Below are positions 21,576-32,484 of a DNA stretch of 64,000 nucleotides, in pieces. The notes beneath the pieces are model-generated. The model ran no database searches. It worked only from the letters and a program-made list of their open reading frames with translations, and had not been told where the DNA came from. Where the stretch lies: the NCBI GenBank assembly GCA_905221605.1, contig CAJNDS010002292.1, forward strand, positions 62,001 through 126,000, read 5' to 3'. Numbering within the stretch: the stretch's first letter is position 1; every line of letters begins with the position of its first letter. The stretch is from Symbiodinium natans. Its lineage: Eukaryota; Sar; Dinophyceae; Suessiales; Symbiodiniaceae. The position numbers were made by a program, and so were the translations under genes.

Positions 21576-22590
21576 AATAAAACCACAAACCACAACAATG
21601 TCCCCCATATCAACTACAATCCCCTGTGACTCTGACAAAAGAAGATGAATCAGCCAAACTGGTCAAGATTTGCTGCAGCAGTTTCTTGCAGGCATTTTTG
21701 GCTGAGACTCAGGGTGCCATTCATACAAAATACAATTTAAAACTTCACACACGGTCCAAAAAATCCAAATCTAATTCACACAGATTTGAAACCTCAACTT
21801 TTGGACAAAAAAAACCACAAAAGTACCAAACAGGATTGTCACATTGCAAGTCTGAAACTTAGACATTTTTTCAGTCTTGCGAGTCAAACGGAATGTAAAA
21901 CAAACAAGAAAGGTTTTGGGAACTCAAATTGAAAAAGCTTTTGAGACCGGAGAGCTGAACAACCACCTATTAATGCCTTACAATGAAATAAACCCAACCA
22001 AAAACTTGAAAAGTGCTGCTGAAACCTGCAATGTGAAAAAGCGCGCGAGTCGACTTAACACTCCAATGTCACTCAATGTTACTAGTCTTTTTGCAGTTAT
22101 GCCATCACCACAGTCTTCTGCAGCATGGTTACTACAACGTCTGCAACACTCCATGTCACGCCTCTGTTCACCACAACAGCCTCTGTTGCAGACGTCACTT
22201 CGGGTCACACGGGTCACTGCAGATCACCAACTGCAGAATCACCGATTCACCGCAGCATTTTTGGTTTCCTCATGAGCAGCAAATGGCAAACGGTGCTGTA
22301 TCACAGTGCAACCGGGCAGCTGTGCTTAATGGGCTCGAAGCACAACTTGTAACAATGATTGTGCACAATTCAACAAACTGTCGCGTATTTGGGCTTGTCG
22401 TAAAGCTACGGCAATATAAAAAAATCCAGCCGAAACAGGAGGTGCATGCACCAAAATCCAGGCAACTCCGAATTTGCCATCATTGCGGCTGTAGTCATGT
22501 CCGGATGCGGTTGTTTGCACCTTTCCGATCCACCTGATGGAACTTTTTTTCGGCGGGAGTGACCCGCAGTAACCTGTGCAGACCTACAAG
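21576..22590. other. Non-coding stretch with a weak relic of the GTCAC arrays
   Basis: AT-rich from 21620 to 22080. At about 22126-22230 the blocks GTTACTACAACG, GACGTCACTTCGGGTCACACGG and CACTGCAGATCACC look like a decayed piece of the modular minisatellite. No gene is supported. Confidence 0.4.
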
Positions 22591-23173
22591 GTTTGGCTGA
22601 GTTTTGTGAGAAGCAATGCTGTGCATGTGCAGATCACAACATTTATTGCATCAGCCGGCAGTACTGCGGCAGGTGCCAAGCCACATACTGTGTTTTGTAC
22701 AACGGCAAGCGGTTTAAACAGTTTCGCGCACGTTGTCAGGCTATTGCGCGGCCGCTGGCGTGGACGTGGCAGAAGTTCAAGGTCCAGTTCCCGTTTGAAC
22801 ATTTTGTCGATGGAATTGCGAACTGTCGGGGAACACGCCAAACCTTGTGCGTGCAGGAGCCTCCGCGTTTGAGTTGGCGTTTTTCTGCCCGTCCTCAAAG
22901 GCCGGCTCAGCCTGCAGCACAGGACTGGCCGGTATGCATGTTTTGTGTTTCCGCAGACTGGTTTTGATTGTGATGTTTGAAGTTTGACACTCGACTTGTT
23001 CTGTCCTTAGGATTCTAGGACAATAAGTCAAGTGGGGAAGCAACAGAAACAGTTCCTGTAGGCGACTGCTGGAAAGCTGCAGCCCATCCTGCAAAGCTCC
23101 ATGGCTGTGGGAAGTCACGAGGCGTGGGACAGCATTTTGGAGCCGACGGGCGCGATCAAGACACTTTGCGAGT

Positions 23174-24507
23174 ATGCGGTTCAGCATGGTAAAGCCTACG
23201 TTATGGGACTTTGCCAACGTCGGAAGAGCTCGCTCGGTCGGCGAGCTGAGTTTTATGCCAGGGGTTGAGATAAACTCACAAGGTCATACGGTTAAGTATT
23301 GCCGTTGTGTGGAAGACATTGACTTTTCTACCGAACAGAGCACTATCTTCTTTGTTGATGAGGCACACCGTGCCTTCGCACACGGTACATTCGCAGACGA
23401 ACTGAAAATGCCGCGCCGGCCCCACTTGAAGTATGTCCTGCTGACAACGCAGAGGCCCAGCAGCCTAGAATGGGGCATGAGCCCAAAGTCACTTGACCCT
23501 CACCGATTCTGGTTCAATGGACCAGTCATGGATGACACCAACGTGGCAGCTTGGGTTGAGCGTGCAATTGCCGAAGTCGACGTCGGTGACAAGAGCACAT
23601 TTTCTAAACGAGTTTTTGATTTTTGTGACCGCCATGTGGGCCTGCTTGTCGCTTATCTGTGCGCAGTCAAGCAGAATAATGGTGTCTTGCTTGGTTAGAT
23701 ATTGACGCTTCTTCGAACCGTGTCGTCTATGGCAACAATGGAGGTTGGATTGAAGGCTCCGACCGTCAACAGCTCGCCAAGACCCTTCTGGCTCAAGGTG
23801 AGGTTCTCTTTGACCGAGCAAGCAAGAGCAATGAAGCATTGTCGGATGCAGTGCGGTTCGGATACCTCAGGACCGTGTTGCTGCCTGTGAAGAGAGCGGC
23901 GAATCCCTTGTCAAGTTGCCAAACCAAGACAAGAGGTCAGGAAAGGGCGATCTGAAATTTACATTTTCCACGAGTTGGCAAGCTGAGTACCTTCGGCAAC
24001 TGTGGACGCCATGCCAGCAAGATTGGAATATAGACGAGCTTTGCATCAACGCCCTTATTGGTGGGCTTCAGTCGCAAACGCTGATGAAGGGTCTCATGCC
24101 CAGCGGCAAGCCTGCGGGCTTGCTGAATGAAGCAGATGTCCAAGCTGACGCCTACGCAATGTTTTGCTCTCTCGGATGTTCATGCCGTGTTGCGAGAGTA
24201 TCCCCTTCGCAAGGGACGCAAGGGTAGGCCACCTTCCGTTGACTTTGTAGTATTTGTTAGTGGCATGTGTCTGGCCATCGAGATTGCCATCGAGGGCAGC
24301 GGCGAAAGTGTTCAGAAACATGCGGACAGATTCCTGATTGATGGACAGTATGATGTACATTCGCAAGGCTTAGACGACTACCGCGTCGTGTACATATGCA
24401 GCTGCTGTCCTGAACAGCTGCTTGACAACGTCCTCTACTGCTTTCCGTGCAGAAGCCAGCGTCTCAGAGCTGGGGTGCCATCAGCATTTACACAACAGTT
24501 GATCTGA
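23174..24507 (+). pseudogene. CRN-like P-loop ATPase plus restriction-endonuclease-like domain, frame-broken
   Basis: Frame 1 (23174-23698) contains a Walker B-like box, STIFFVDEAHRAFAHGT, followed by YVLLTTQRPS (a sensor-like strand) and a helical region. A second frame (about 23698-23880) continues with NGGWIEGSDRQQLAKTLL. A third (24127-24507) carries PSVDFVVFVSGMCLAIEIAIEG and HADRFLIDGQYDV...DYRVVYI. The D...E-I-x-x-x-E-G...H..RF...Y pattern resembles the REase-fold domain of fungal and oomycete Crinkler-family (CRN) proteins. A Walker A box was not found, so the 5' part is missing or unrecognised. Frame changes near 23700 and 24150 may be short introns or decay. CRN-like proteins are linked to host-parasite or intragenomic conflict; that role is inference. 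Confidence 0.5.
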
Positions 24508-25303
24508 GCATTGAGGTAGTGGATGGCGGACGATTGTCGTTCGCAGTCGGCACTTGCAGGTCACCGTGCCGCGAGATTCTGTTCCAAGACGATTGACGCG
24601 GATGAGAAATGGCATTGAGGGGCAGCTTCTTCCGCTGACTTCTTTGCAGTCAGGTGCCATGTGTCTGTCGCTTTGCAGAGTTTCGTGCGCCTCATGTATC
24701 CTAAGAAGGGCATGGTTGCAGATGTATGTGTGGCTGCCCGTTTTCTACAAGCACATGTCATGATGTGTGCCTCTTCGGACTCCTTTTCTTTGGTTTGATC
24801 TGCAATTCTCGGCTGCGTTGCGTCTGTTAGCACCCTGTGAGGCCCATCTGCCGGATCTGCAGGCACAAGAGTTGCAAGGTTTGAGACCATTGCTCCAGGT
24901 GAAATACCAACCTCTCGCGTTTTGCGAGGCTCTGCAGGCACGACCTCAACGTTATCAATTTTCCAGAGAATAGTTCGGTGGTTGTGATATCCATGCAAAA
25001 TTTCGAATCTTGCCCGCCTCAGCCGGTCAAAAGCTTGGTTTTAGATCAGCATGTTACACTGCTGCAACTGTGAAATCTGCAGTACATATGCTGCGCGCGG
25101 TGCATGCTTCTTTGTCAAGTAGCCGCTGTGTGAGTTGATTGGCGAGAAGGAGCTACCTGGGATCGGCAGGCTTTCTTCTGGTTCAAGTCAAGGTCTAACT
25201 TGCACGTCATGCACAGCAAAACATTGAAGGCAATGCAGCCAACGCAACAAGTCTTGTTCCGCAATCGCTTTTGCGTGGCTGATCTTTATGTCTCGTCGGA
25301 AAG
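24508..25303. other. Tail region after the CRN-like gene
   Basis: Short exon-like pieces: one around 24682-24760 follows a TTTGCAG that could be an acceptor. At 24888-24935 a frame encodes APGEIPTSRVLRGSAG, a motif that recurs behind the kinase-like ORF at 26447-26500. Confidence 0.4.
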
Positions 25304-26547
25304 ATGGCTTTGACTGCGTACATCTCTATTACTTCAGTGCTTGTTGGGACGTTTGGCGAGGTTGCGGTCTGCCCTGAGGGTTCATGCCAAGCATTGGAGC
25401 CCTGGACGGAAACTTGCTTCCAGTACAATCAAGCATCGAAAGCTGCTGCCGGTGGGACAGCTTACGTGGCGTTTTGGGAGTGTGCTCACGGGATGCCCCT
25501 GGCGCTTCGCATGGCTCCAATCAGCCCAAAAGAGTGGCCGGCAGGAGAAGAGTATTTTTACCAGTCGCAAAGCTTGCAGAGCCTTCTGCAAACCTTTCAG
25601 AAAGCATTGTCACTTGAGGAGGATTGGGTGTATGCCAGCCTCCACTACGGCCTTCAAGCTATCCCACGAGCCATGCGCAGGTTTACAAAAGACGTTGAAA
25701 TCAAATCTGAAGTGTTGTTTCGGCAGAGCGCCAGCTTGACAAAATTGATGTTCATGGTAGTTCCTGTCGCAGCAGAGTGTGAGCTCTGCGTGCCGCATTC
25801 TAGCAGTCTGGAGGTGTGGAAGCGCCAAGAGAGAACGCAGCTTGCAGGCGTTCTTCGCATCCGAGTGTCGGTCTTTCAAGAGTTCACCCCTCTGGAGATT
25901 ACATATCTAACGCGTGCAGAGACAGTCCTGTTCATCTGGGGCTTCCTCAGCGACATAGCAATTATGGCCCGCATGGGCTTGTGGTTCGATTGCCATATGG
26001 GAAATATCGTGTGGCAACTCGACCAATACGGCGAAAAAACTTTCGCATGGCTGGACTTCGGAGGGCGAACTGGTGGCGACATGTTTTTCAGACAGCTCGC
26101 TGACACGCTCATTGCTGGTATGAATCGCCTACGTGATCTTGGCGCAAATGCCACGGCGAAGTCGCTGTCCGAGCTTGTCCATTCGTTCTCGGCGCGCCCC
26201 GGGCTGGACCAGGTGGCTGAGCGAGCGCAGGAGATCCTGATCGAGACATCGCCAGATTACGAGTTTGCGAGCCATGTACTTCAACGTGTGGGGCCCCTTC
26301 GTCCAGATCGGCTGCGGAGCTTGCAAGAGAGACGGCCTCGCGCAGGCTTGCCATGTTCGACATGTTTCGACAATGCTTTCTTTCGCAAGCATATTGCATA
26401 CTCACTACAAACCTTGTCATGCCCAATGCTCTTGGAAGCGTCCATGTTGCACAGGGCGGAGAGATACCAACCATTGGCGTTCTGCGAGGCTCGTTGAGGT
26501 CATCTGTCTGGGTGCGGGAGCTGATCCGCAAGGACTCTGCTGTGTGA
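25304..26547 (+). CDS. Kinase-like (APH/protein-kinase fold) protein, probably with a frame change near its end
   Basis: An open frame of 397 codons (to 26497). Residues 229-234 read D-C-H-M-G-N and residues 251-253 read DFG, separated by a hydrophobic strand. This D-x-H-x-G-N ... D-F-G arrangement is the catalytic loop and metal-binding motif of the kinase/aminoglycoside-phosphotransferase fold. The stretch at 60-70 (ECAHGMPLALRM) could hold part of the N-lobe, but no convincing VAIK Lys was identified. The last coding part probably switches frame: frame 1 (26353-26547) encodes GGEIPTIGVLRGSLR, matching the tail motif at 24888. Some CRN proteins carry kinase domains, so with its neighbour it may belong to a CRN-like cluster. 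Substrate unknown. Confidence 0.5.
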
Positions 26548-26943
26548 GAGCAAGTGCCGGTAATTGGAGCGCAAGGCTGACCGAGAGCATCAGTAGCATG
26601 TTGGGATCTGTGCTCCAGTGTGTCTCGGACGCTCGTCGACAGGGGCGAAGCATGCGGCATGCCCATAGTGGCACACGTCTGATCGTGGGAGAGGGGAGGG
26701 GCGGGAGGCTGGCAGTTTTTGGCTGTTCTTTGCTGGGAGTGTTTCTGCAAGTTTGCCGTCAGTTCATGTTTGCCGCAGTTTTGACCCACTCGACTCGCAG
26801 GATGGGAAGGTCACAGAAAAGCTGAGGCCCAAGGAGGATTCCGATGCATGCATATCATGTCCATGTTTAACGAACGGCGTTCTGGAAGACAGAACTGCCG
26901 AGTTGATTTTGTCGGAAAGTTGACAAGAACCCTCACATGAATT

Positions 26944-27424
26944 GTGACGCAAGCAGCACCTTTGAAGTTCGAGGATGGCAAGGAGCCTGAGCCAGTCAAT
27001 GCGTTCAAAGTGCAAGTGCAAGGAACCTTGGCTGACGCCGCGACCTTAGCTCCAATCGATTGCCTCAGTGCGTTTCTGTGTTTGAATGAGCGGTTCTCCA
27101 CGTGGTGTGCGATGTCAGGTGGATGACCTGAAGGAAGCCATGCGCTCAGAAACGGGTTGCCTTCGCCCTTGTCATTGAGCGCACATGGTATCTGAGTTCA
27201 CTGGTTGCTTCAGGGAATAAAGAACAAGGCGGAGCTCTCCATGCCTTCGTTCAAAATTCGCATATACAGCAAGCAGGAGAGCTTTTCATGTCAATCCCAC
27301 TCTCCTCCCTAGCCCTCCCTGTGCCGCGTCTCAGCTTGACTTTGCAGGATGGGCGCTGGGTGCCGGAAGATGAAGAAACAAAAGTAAATCGCGGCACATC
27401 CAAGCCCAGCACTTGGTTGCCATG
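26944..27424 (+). CDS. Possible CRN-header-like exons (ubiquitin-like fold), fragmentary
   Basis: Three exon-like pieces. 26944-27070 encodes NAFKVQVQGTLADA. 27119-27155 encodes VDDLKEAMRSET after an acceptor TGTCAG. 27215-27285 encodes MPSFKIRIYSKQE after TTGCTTCAG, and from 27350 DGRWVPEDEETKV follows CTTTGCAG. The DLK.A(I/M)..E block followed by a beta strand and a DG.W piece is like the N-terminal header of Crinkler proteins. Low confidence because the pieces are short and the splice sites are only plausible. Confidence 0.3.
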
Positions 27425-28059
27425 ACTTTTCAGCTTAGGGTTTTTTGCCGTCGCCCCGCTCGCAGGGCAGATTGCTACGGGTTCGTGCTGCCACCAGCGG
27501 ACGACGTATAAGTTGCATGCGTGTGCCTCAGCAGCGCCGGAGTTTGAGCGCTGCGAAGTTGCATCCGTCCTTGTTGTGTGAGCTTCTCGGCTGAGGTAGC
27601 AGCAGCATCACTGACGTTTTTGGCGTTGCGGCTTTGCTTGACTTCCAGGATTAGCAGACAGCAGTTCAACGCTCACATTCCTTGAGCAGGCTACGGCGTT
27701 CAAGTTTTCAAGTCAAGCGGGCCAGTGCTGGTCAAAATCAGTTTCACAGAGGCGCTCTTAGTCGTGCTTAAGTGTACAGACGCGATCAATCCGTTTGAAG
27801 AAATCTGGGGGAAGGGGCGCTTGAATTGCTTTGCTCAGCCAGTACTCACCTGCCAGCATGATGTGAAAAACGCTTCAAGCATGACAGTAATTTTGTGCAA
27901 GTGTTGTCCAGCTCTGCCGTTCAACTTGTCTTACTTGTTAGCATGATTTTTTTGGCTGATTCGTGAATGGAGAATCCGTGCTCGCAGCTGTGCGGGCTCT
28001 GGGTTTCATTCGTCAACCTTGCGACGTGCAGTCGGTGTGGCCATGTTTGCAAGTGACAT

Positions 28060-28210
28060 GCTTCGGATCAAACCGGGCGCCGCTCGGGATAGAAACCGGG
28101 GGGGGGCTCCGAAAGGAGCAAGGTCGGAATTCCGACCCCGAAACCGGTATTCCGGCCTCGGTTCAGGCCGACGAAGCGGGCGCCCTGCCCGGAATAGAGG
28201 CCGGGAAAAA
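28060..28210. repeat. Tandemly duplicated GC-rich segment with a 16-bp palindrome
   Basis: GGTCGGAATTCCGACC at 28122-28137 is a perfect palindrome. The block CGGGCGCC...CGGGA.TAGA..CCGGG occurs on both sides (28076-28102 and 28170-28203), suggesting a duplicated unit around the palindrome. Confidence 0.6.
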
Positions 28211-28862
28211 TTAATTGATTTTTTTTCGGGCCGGCTTGTCATTCTTGTCATTCCTGTCATTGTTTAGACGTCCTCCAGAGCACACACGCACCTGTGACAG
28301 AATGACCAGCCCCCGAGAGGGCAGCGGCAGGAGACAAGAATGACAAGCTTCCCAGGGCTCGAAAATAAAAAGCAAAGTTCTTGCAAAGAGCGCTGAAACG
28401 GGCTTTAAGGGGGGGGCATGGGGGGCTAGCAGCTCGCAGGCCCAGCGTGTGCCCTTAAACTGCTTCCGAACAGCTCGCAGGCTCTCCACGCGCCCTCAAA
28501 CTGCTCCCGAACCGCCGCGCGCCCCGTTTGCAAGCACTTTAGAGCCCCTTCGATTCCGCGACCTACCGCTCCGAGCCCGCATAAACGGAACTTATTGAGG
28601 GTGTTCCAGCCTCGTTTCGAGAGATGCTCGAGAATTTCTACGTTTACAATTTGCAAATCCATGTTGCCATGCGAAGCTTCGATTGTGTCAGCGGAGCTGA
28701 TGGCCAGCACCGAAACAATCCCACGCGCGACAACAAACCAAAGCAGATCGACTGTGATGGATTCACGTCCACCTCGAACGTGCACACAACGAACGCTGCG
28801 AGCGCCTTCGGCCATTGCGATCTGCAACTAATCGATCCATCCAAAGGTAGCACAGCGGACCC

Positions 28863-29758
28863 GCAGTGACTCGTAGTGACTCCGTAGTAGTGAGTAGTGA
28901 CCCGTAGTGAACCGCAGTGACCCGTAGTGACCCGTAGTGACCCGTAGTGACCCGTAGTGACGCGTAGTGACCCGTAGTGACGCGTAGTGACCCGTAGTGA
29001 CCCGTACTGACCCGTAGTGACCCGTAGTGACCCGTAGTGACCCGTAGTGACCCGTAGTGACCCGTAGTGACCCGTAGTGACCCGTCGTGACCCGTCGTGA
29101 CCCGTAACGCGTAGTGACCGTTACAGCTGCATAGAACAGTCGTAAAAAGCGCTGCAAACTGCAGTATGACGCAGAAGCAGCACTTCACTGCAGAGACTCG
29201 GTTAGAGACTCAGTCTTTTTGGAATCTTTTACGGTGAAGACTGCAGTCTTTTTGGACTCTCTTCGAAGTCCGCCTACCACTTCTACTGCTGCAAACTGCT
29301 GTTTCTGCTACTACTGCTTCTACTTCGAGCAAGATTGCGACATTGTTGAGTTATTGTTGGCTCATATTCTGTCATTCTTGAGCCATTCTTGAATCAAGCA
29401 AAATTCTTTTTGTGTCTTTGAACAAAATTTGCATTTTTTTTATTCTGCAGCAAACGAGTTTTTTGTGCATTGTAGTGACGTTGTAGTGACGTTGTAGTGA
29501 CGTTGTAGTGACGTTGTAATGACGTTGTAGTGACGTGTAGTGACGTTGTAGTGACGTTGTAGTGACGTTGTAGTGACGTTGTAATGACGTTGTAGTGACG
29601 TTGTAGTGACGTTGTAGTGACGTTGTAGTGACGTTGTAGTGACGTTGTAATGACGTTGTAGTGACGTGCTAGTGACGTTGTAGTGACGTTGTAGTGACGT
29701 TGCTACAAAAGAGGCTGTCGTGACATTTTAGTGGCTTTTGGAATAAGTTACCATAAAT
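28863..29758 (-). repeat. Modular minisatellite element, copy 2 (inverted)
   Basis: Read on the minus strand it has the same order as copy 1: conserved edge (29704-29757), array A (29471-29702, 11-bp ACGTCACTACA with a few variants), core (29119-29465, with AAGACTGCAGTCTT at 29237-29250) and array C (28863-29118, 10-bp GTCACTACGG). Array B is missing. The poly-T/poly-A segment near 29430 replaces the sequence next to array B in the other copies. Confidence 0.92.
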
Positions 29759-29769
29759 CAAACCGAGCG

Positions 29770-30109
29770 AGCCGCGGAATCATAGTGGCGACCCAGTGGC
29801 GACCCTGTGGCGACCTTGTGGCTGCCACTGCTGCTCTGCCACTCCGCCCTGCTGCCCTGCCACTGCCTGCTCTCTGCCACTGCCTGCTCTCTGCCACTGC
29901 TGCTGCTCTGCCACCCCCGCCCTGCTGCCCTGCCACAGCTGTCCACTGCTGCCCTGCCAGCCTGCCCACTCTGCACTACAGCCCTGCCACTGCTGCCCTA
30001 GCACTGCTGCCCTGCCACTGCTGCTCTCTGCCACTGCTGCTGCTCTGCACTCCCGCCTGGCCAGTCCGCCCCACTGCCCTGTCTGTTCTGCCACAGTCCC
30101 GCTGATCAG
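29770..30109. repeat. CTGCC-rich minisatellite
   Basis: Degenerate units built from CTGCTGCCCTGCCACTG and CTGCTCTCTGCCA. It lies between two modular minisatellite copies and takes the place of array C in copy 3. Confidence 0.85.
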
Positions 30110-30698
30110 CATTGTTGCAGCATCACGAAGAACAGTGGCGAATCGTAAAAGCGCTGCAAACTGCAGTATAATGCACAAGCAGCAGTCGCTGCAGAGACTC
30201 GGTGAGAGACTCAGTCTTTATGGAATCTTTTACGGTGAAGACTGCAGTCTTTTTGGACAGAACTACTTCTGCTGCTGCTGCTGTTACTGCTACTGCTGCA
30301 ACTTCTGCTTCGAGCAAAGATTGCAACATTATTGAGTCTATTGCGACATTATTGAGTCATTATTGAGCCATTGTTGGCTCATATTTGACTCATTATTGAA
30401 ACAAACGAAATTCTTTTTCGCTCCATTTTGACAACACCTTGCGGTCACAACGCGGTCACAACCCGGTCACAACGCGGTCACAACGCGGTCACAACGCGGC
30501 GCGATTGCGGTCACAACGCGATTGCGGTCACAACGCGGTCACAACGCGGTCACAACGCGGTCACAACGCGGTGCTGCTAAAGAGGCTGCAGTGACGTTGT
30601 AGTGACGTTGTAGTGACGTCTACAAAAGAGGCTGTAGTGACATTTAATGGCTTTTGGAATAAGTTACCATAAGCCCCCCCTTACTTATATATACAAGG
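30110..30698 (-). repeat. Modular minisatellite element, copy 3 (inverted)
   Basis: Core at 30110-30442 (palindrome AAGACTGCAGTCTT at 30238-30251; GACTCAATAATG repeats on the minus strand). Array B at 30443-30573 with two irregular units. A shrunken array A of about three units at 30590-30622. Conserved edge to about 30698, ending in CTTACTTATATAT as in copy 1. It abuts the 3' side of the LINE that follows on the minus strand. Confidence 0.92.
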
Positions 30699-30738
30699 TG
30701 TATCTTTGACCGGTTTTAATTCCACAATAAGTGGCGTA

Positions 30739-32484
30739 CTAGCAGGGATTGGCCTCAACGCAGTTACTTTTAGGTGCAGGTTGCCGCAGTGACACATTGG
30801 GCCAAAGAGCGACATTAGGAACATCTAGGGTCTGCTGATACATGGGAGCAAGCAGGTAGTGCTGGGCATCTAAAGTCGCTAAGACATCTCCTATGTTGGC
30901 GTTCTTGGGAGAGATGGTAACACCTTGGGCACTTGCTTTGATTAAGGCAGAGAGAGGATGCTTAACCTCGATTGAAAGCCCACCGTCATTGCAACAGGGT
31001 TTGCAACGTTCCGTGTCAATCCACCATGCTGGTAACGTTTTGGGAAGCAGCATCCGCGGGATGGTATTCCAAAGGCGCGAAGCAAGCTTAGGTATATTAT
31101 TGATGTGCTTTGCCCGTTGTGGTTTTTCGCACCATCCAGGGTGCCAGGTACATTGCTCTTCCATGACATACCTTCGAATAGTTGCAATCCATGCTAGCAG
31201 GGTTGCACAGAATTTTTGGTCCACCTCACCCTCAATATCGGCCTTGGGAAGGGCATTGTGGCAAAGGGAATCGAACGAGGCAGTGCTAGCGTACCCCAAA
31301 GTAACTAGAACAATGAAGAGTGGGGCTTTAGTGACTACGCAGGCAGTAAGCCAATGTTCAGTCGTGTTTGCCCCCAAGCCACAAAGCAAGCAATGACTTT
31401 GGATAAAGGTACACTGGTGCTCATTTGGTACGGCGGCTCTATAAGTAATAGTTCTAGTTGGGGCACCAGGTATTGCAGCACATTGCAGAAGCGGTGCTTG
31501 GTTGACATCACAACAAGGCAGCATGCACCCGATGGTTTGGGCAAGGTCATCGGGGCAGCTTTGGTTGAGATGACAAAGTTTGCAGACCGGCCTTCTTCCG
31601 AACCCATTGTCATACCAGAGTTCCTTTCCCTTTTGGTCGCATAGGCAAGTTCTACATTGCTCATCCCTAGAAGCAAACTGCCTATACACAAAGTACGCGT
31701 CGGCTTCCTCGACAATTGCCCATCTTAGTGCGTAGCACCGAGTGACATCGGAGGCCACGTTCCTTGGAGGGAGATTGAGAGCAAGCAGAATGGCACATAG
31801 TTGACTCTCGTGTACATGGTTCGCAACTTTTTGTCGAAGGTATCCTTGCGCTTCCACACAAGCAGCGTTTCGCAGCACAGCTCTAAGTGCAATTTGCGCG
31901 TGCTTGAGCTTGCGACCGCCTGAGTGAGGGCTCACTCCAGGCGGCGCAGCAGAAAGGGCATCTTGGCATTTGCTTTTGAACTGCTCAATAATCGGTGAAT
32001 CTCCTAAAGAAACAGATTTCTGGATGGCTTGTTTAGCCTGCAAAAGCAACGAACTGTAGAAGGGAAGGTTGACAGCATGAGCATTCTCAAGGTCATGTAG
32101 GATAACATTTAGAGCCCATTTGCCCCTCCAGCGCAGCAGTAGACCAACTTTAGACAGTGTGGCGCTCATCTCAGGATCCATTGCCCTAGGCGCTTTGATA
32201 AAATCAAGAACGCCCGCAAGGTGTTTAGCTTGAATCCAAGGGCGCCTTAGAATAGTCGAGCTGGCGATGGCTAACGCTTTGAGCAAATGCCTTCTAGAGA
32301 AAGCATACAAGGAGTTGCAGAAGAGAGGGCAAGAGGCAATGAAAGCCGTATGAAATTGAATCCTGGCAGGCATTGAAGCCGTAAGAGAAAGAGCTTGCTT
32401 GTTCCTTCTCAACATATTGCACAAGGCTTTGTCGAGGATTAGCATGCGCAAGGAGACATCTGACATTTTTTTTGCCCAACCCAA
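30739..32484 (-). CDS. LINE C-terminal domain
   Basis: A 581-codon frame continuing the LINE protein in the -1 frame. It opens with a non-ATG codon in the overlap, so it is more likely reached by frameshift than started independently. It has a helical N-half and two Cys/His clusters: CRTCLCDQKGKELWYDNG...CKLCHLNQSCPDDL and HCLLCGLGANTTEHWLTAC. These are probably zinc-binding modules. It ends with a conserved-looking segment (HPLSALIKASAQG, IGDVLATLDAQHYLLAPMYQ). Function beyond nucleic-acid binding is unknown. Confidence 0.75.
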   Translation of the reverse strand: MGWAKKMSDVSLRMLILDKALCNMLRRNKQALSLTASMPARIQFHTAFIASCPLFCNSLYAFSRRHLLKALAIASSTILRRPWIQAKHLAGVLDFIKAPRAMDPEMSATLSKVGLLLRWRGKWALNVILHDLENAHAVNLPFYSSLLLQAKQAIQKSVSLGDSPIIEQFKSKCQDALSAAPPGVSPHSGGRKLKHAQIALRAVLRNAACVEAQGYLRQKVANHVHESQLCAILLALNLPPRNVASDVTRCYALRWAIVEEADAYFVYRQFASRDEQCRTCLCDQKGKELWYDNGFGRRPVCKLCHLNQSCPDDLAQTIGCMLPCCDVNQAPLLQCAAIPGAPTRTITYRAAVPNEHQCTFIQSHCLLCGLGANTTEHWLTACVVTKAPLFIVLVTLGYASTASFDSLCHNALPKADIEGEVDQKFCATLLAWIATIRRYVMEEQCTWHPGWCEKPQRAKHINNIPKLASRLWNTIPRMLLPKTLPAWWIDTERCKPCCNDGGLSIEVKHPLSALIKASAQGVTISPKNANIGDVLATLDAQHYLLAPMYQQTLDVPNVALWPNVSLRQPAPKSNCVEANPC

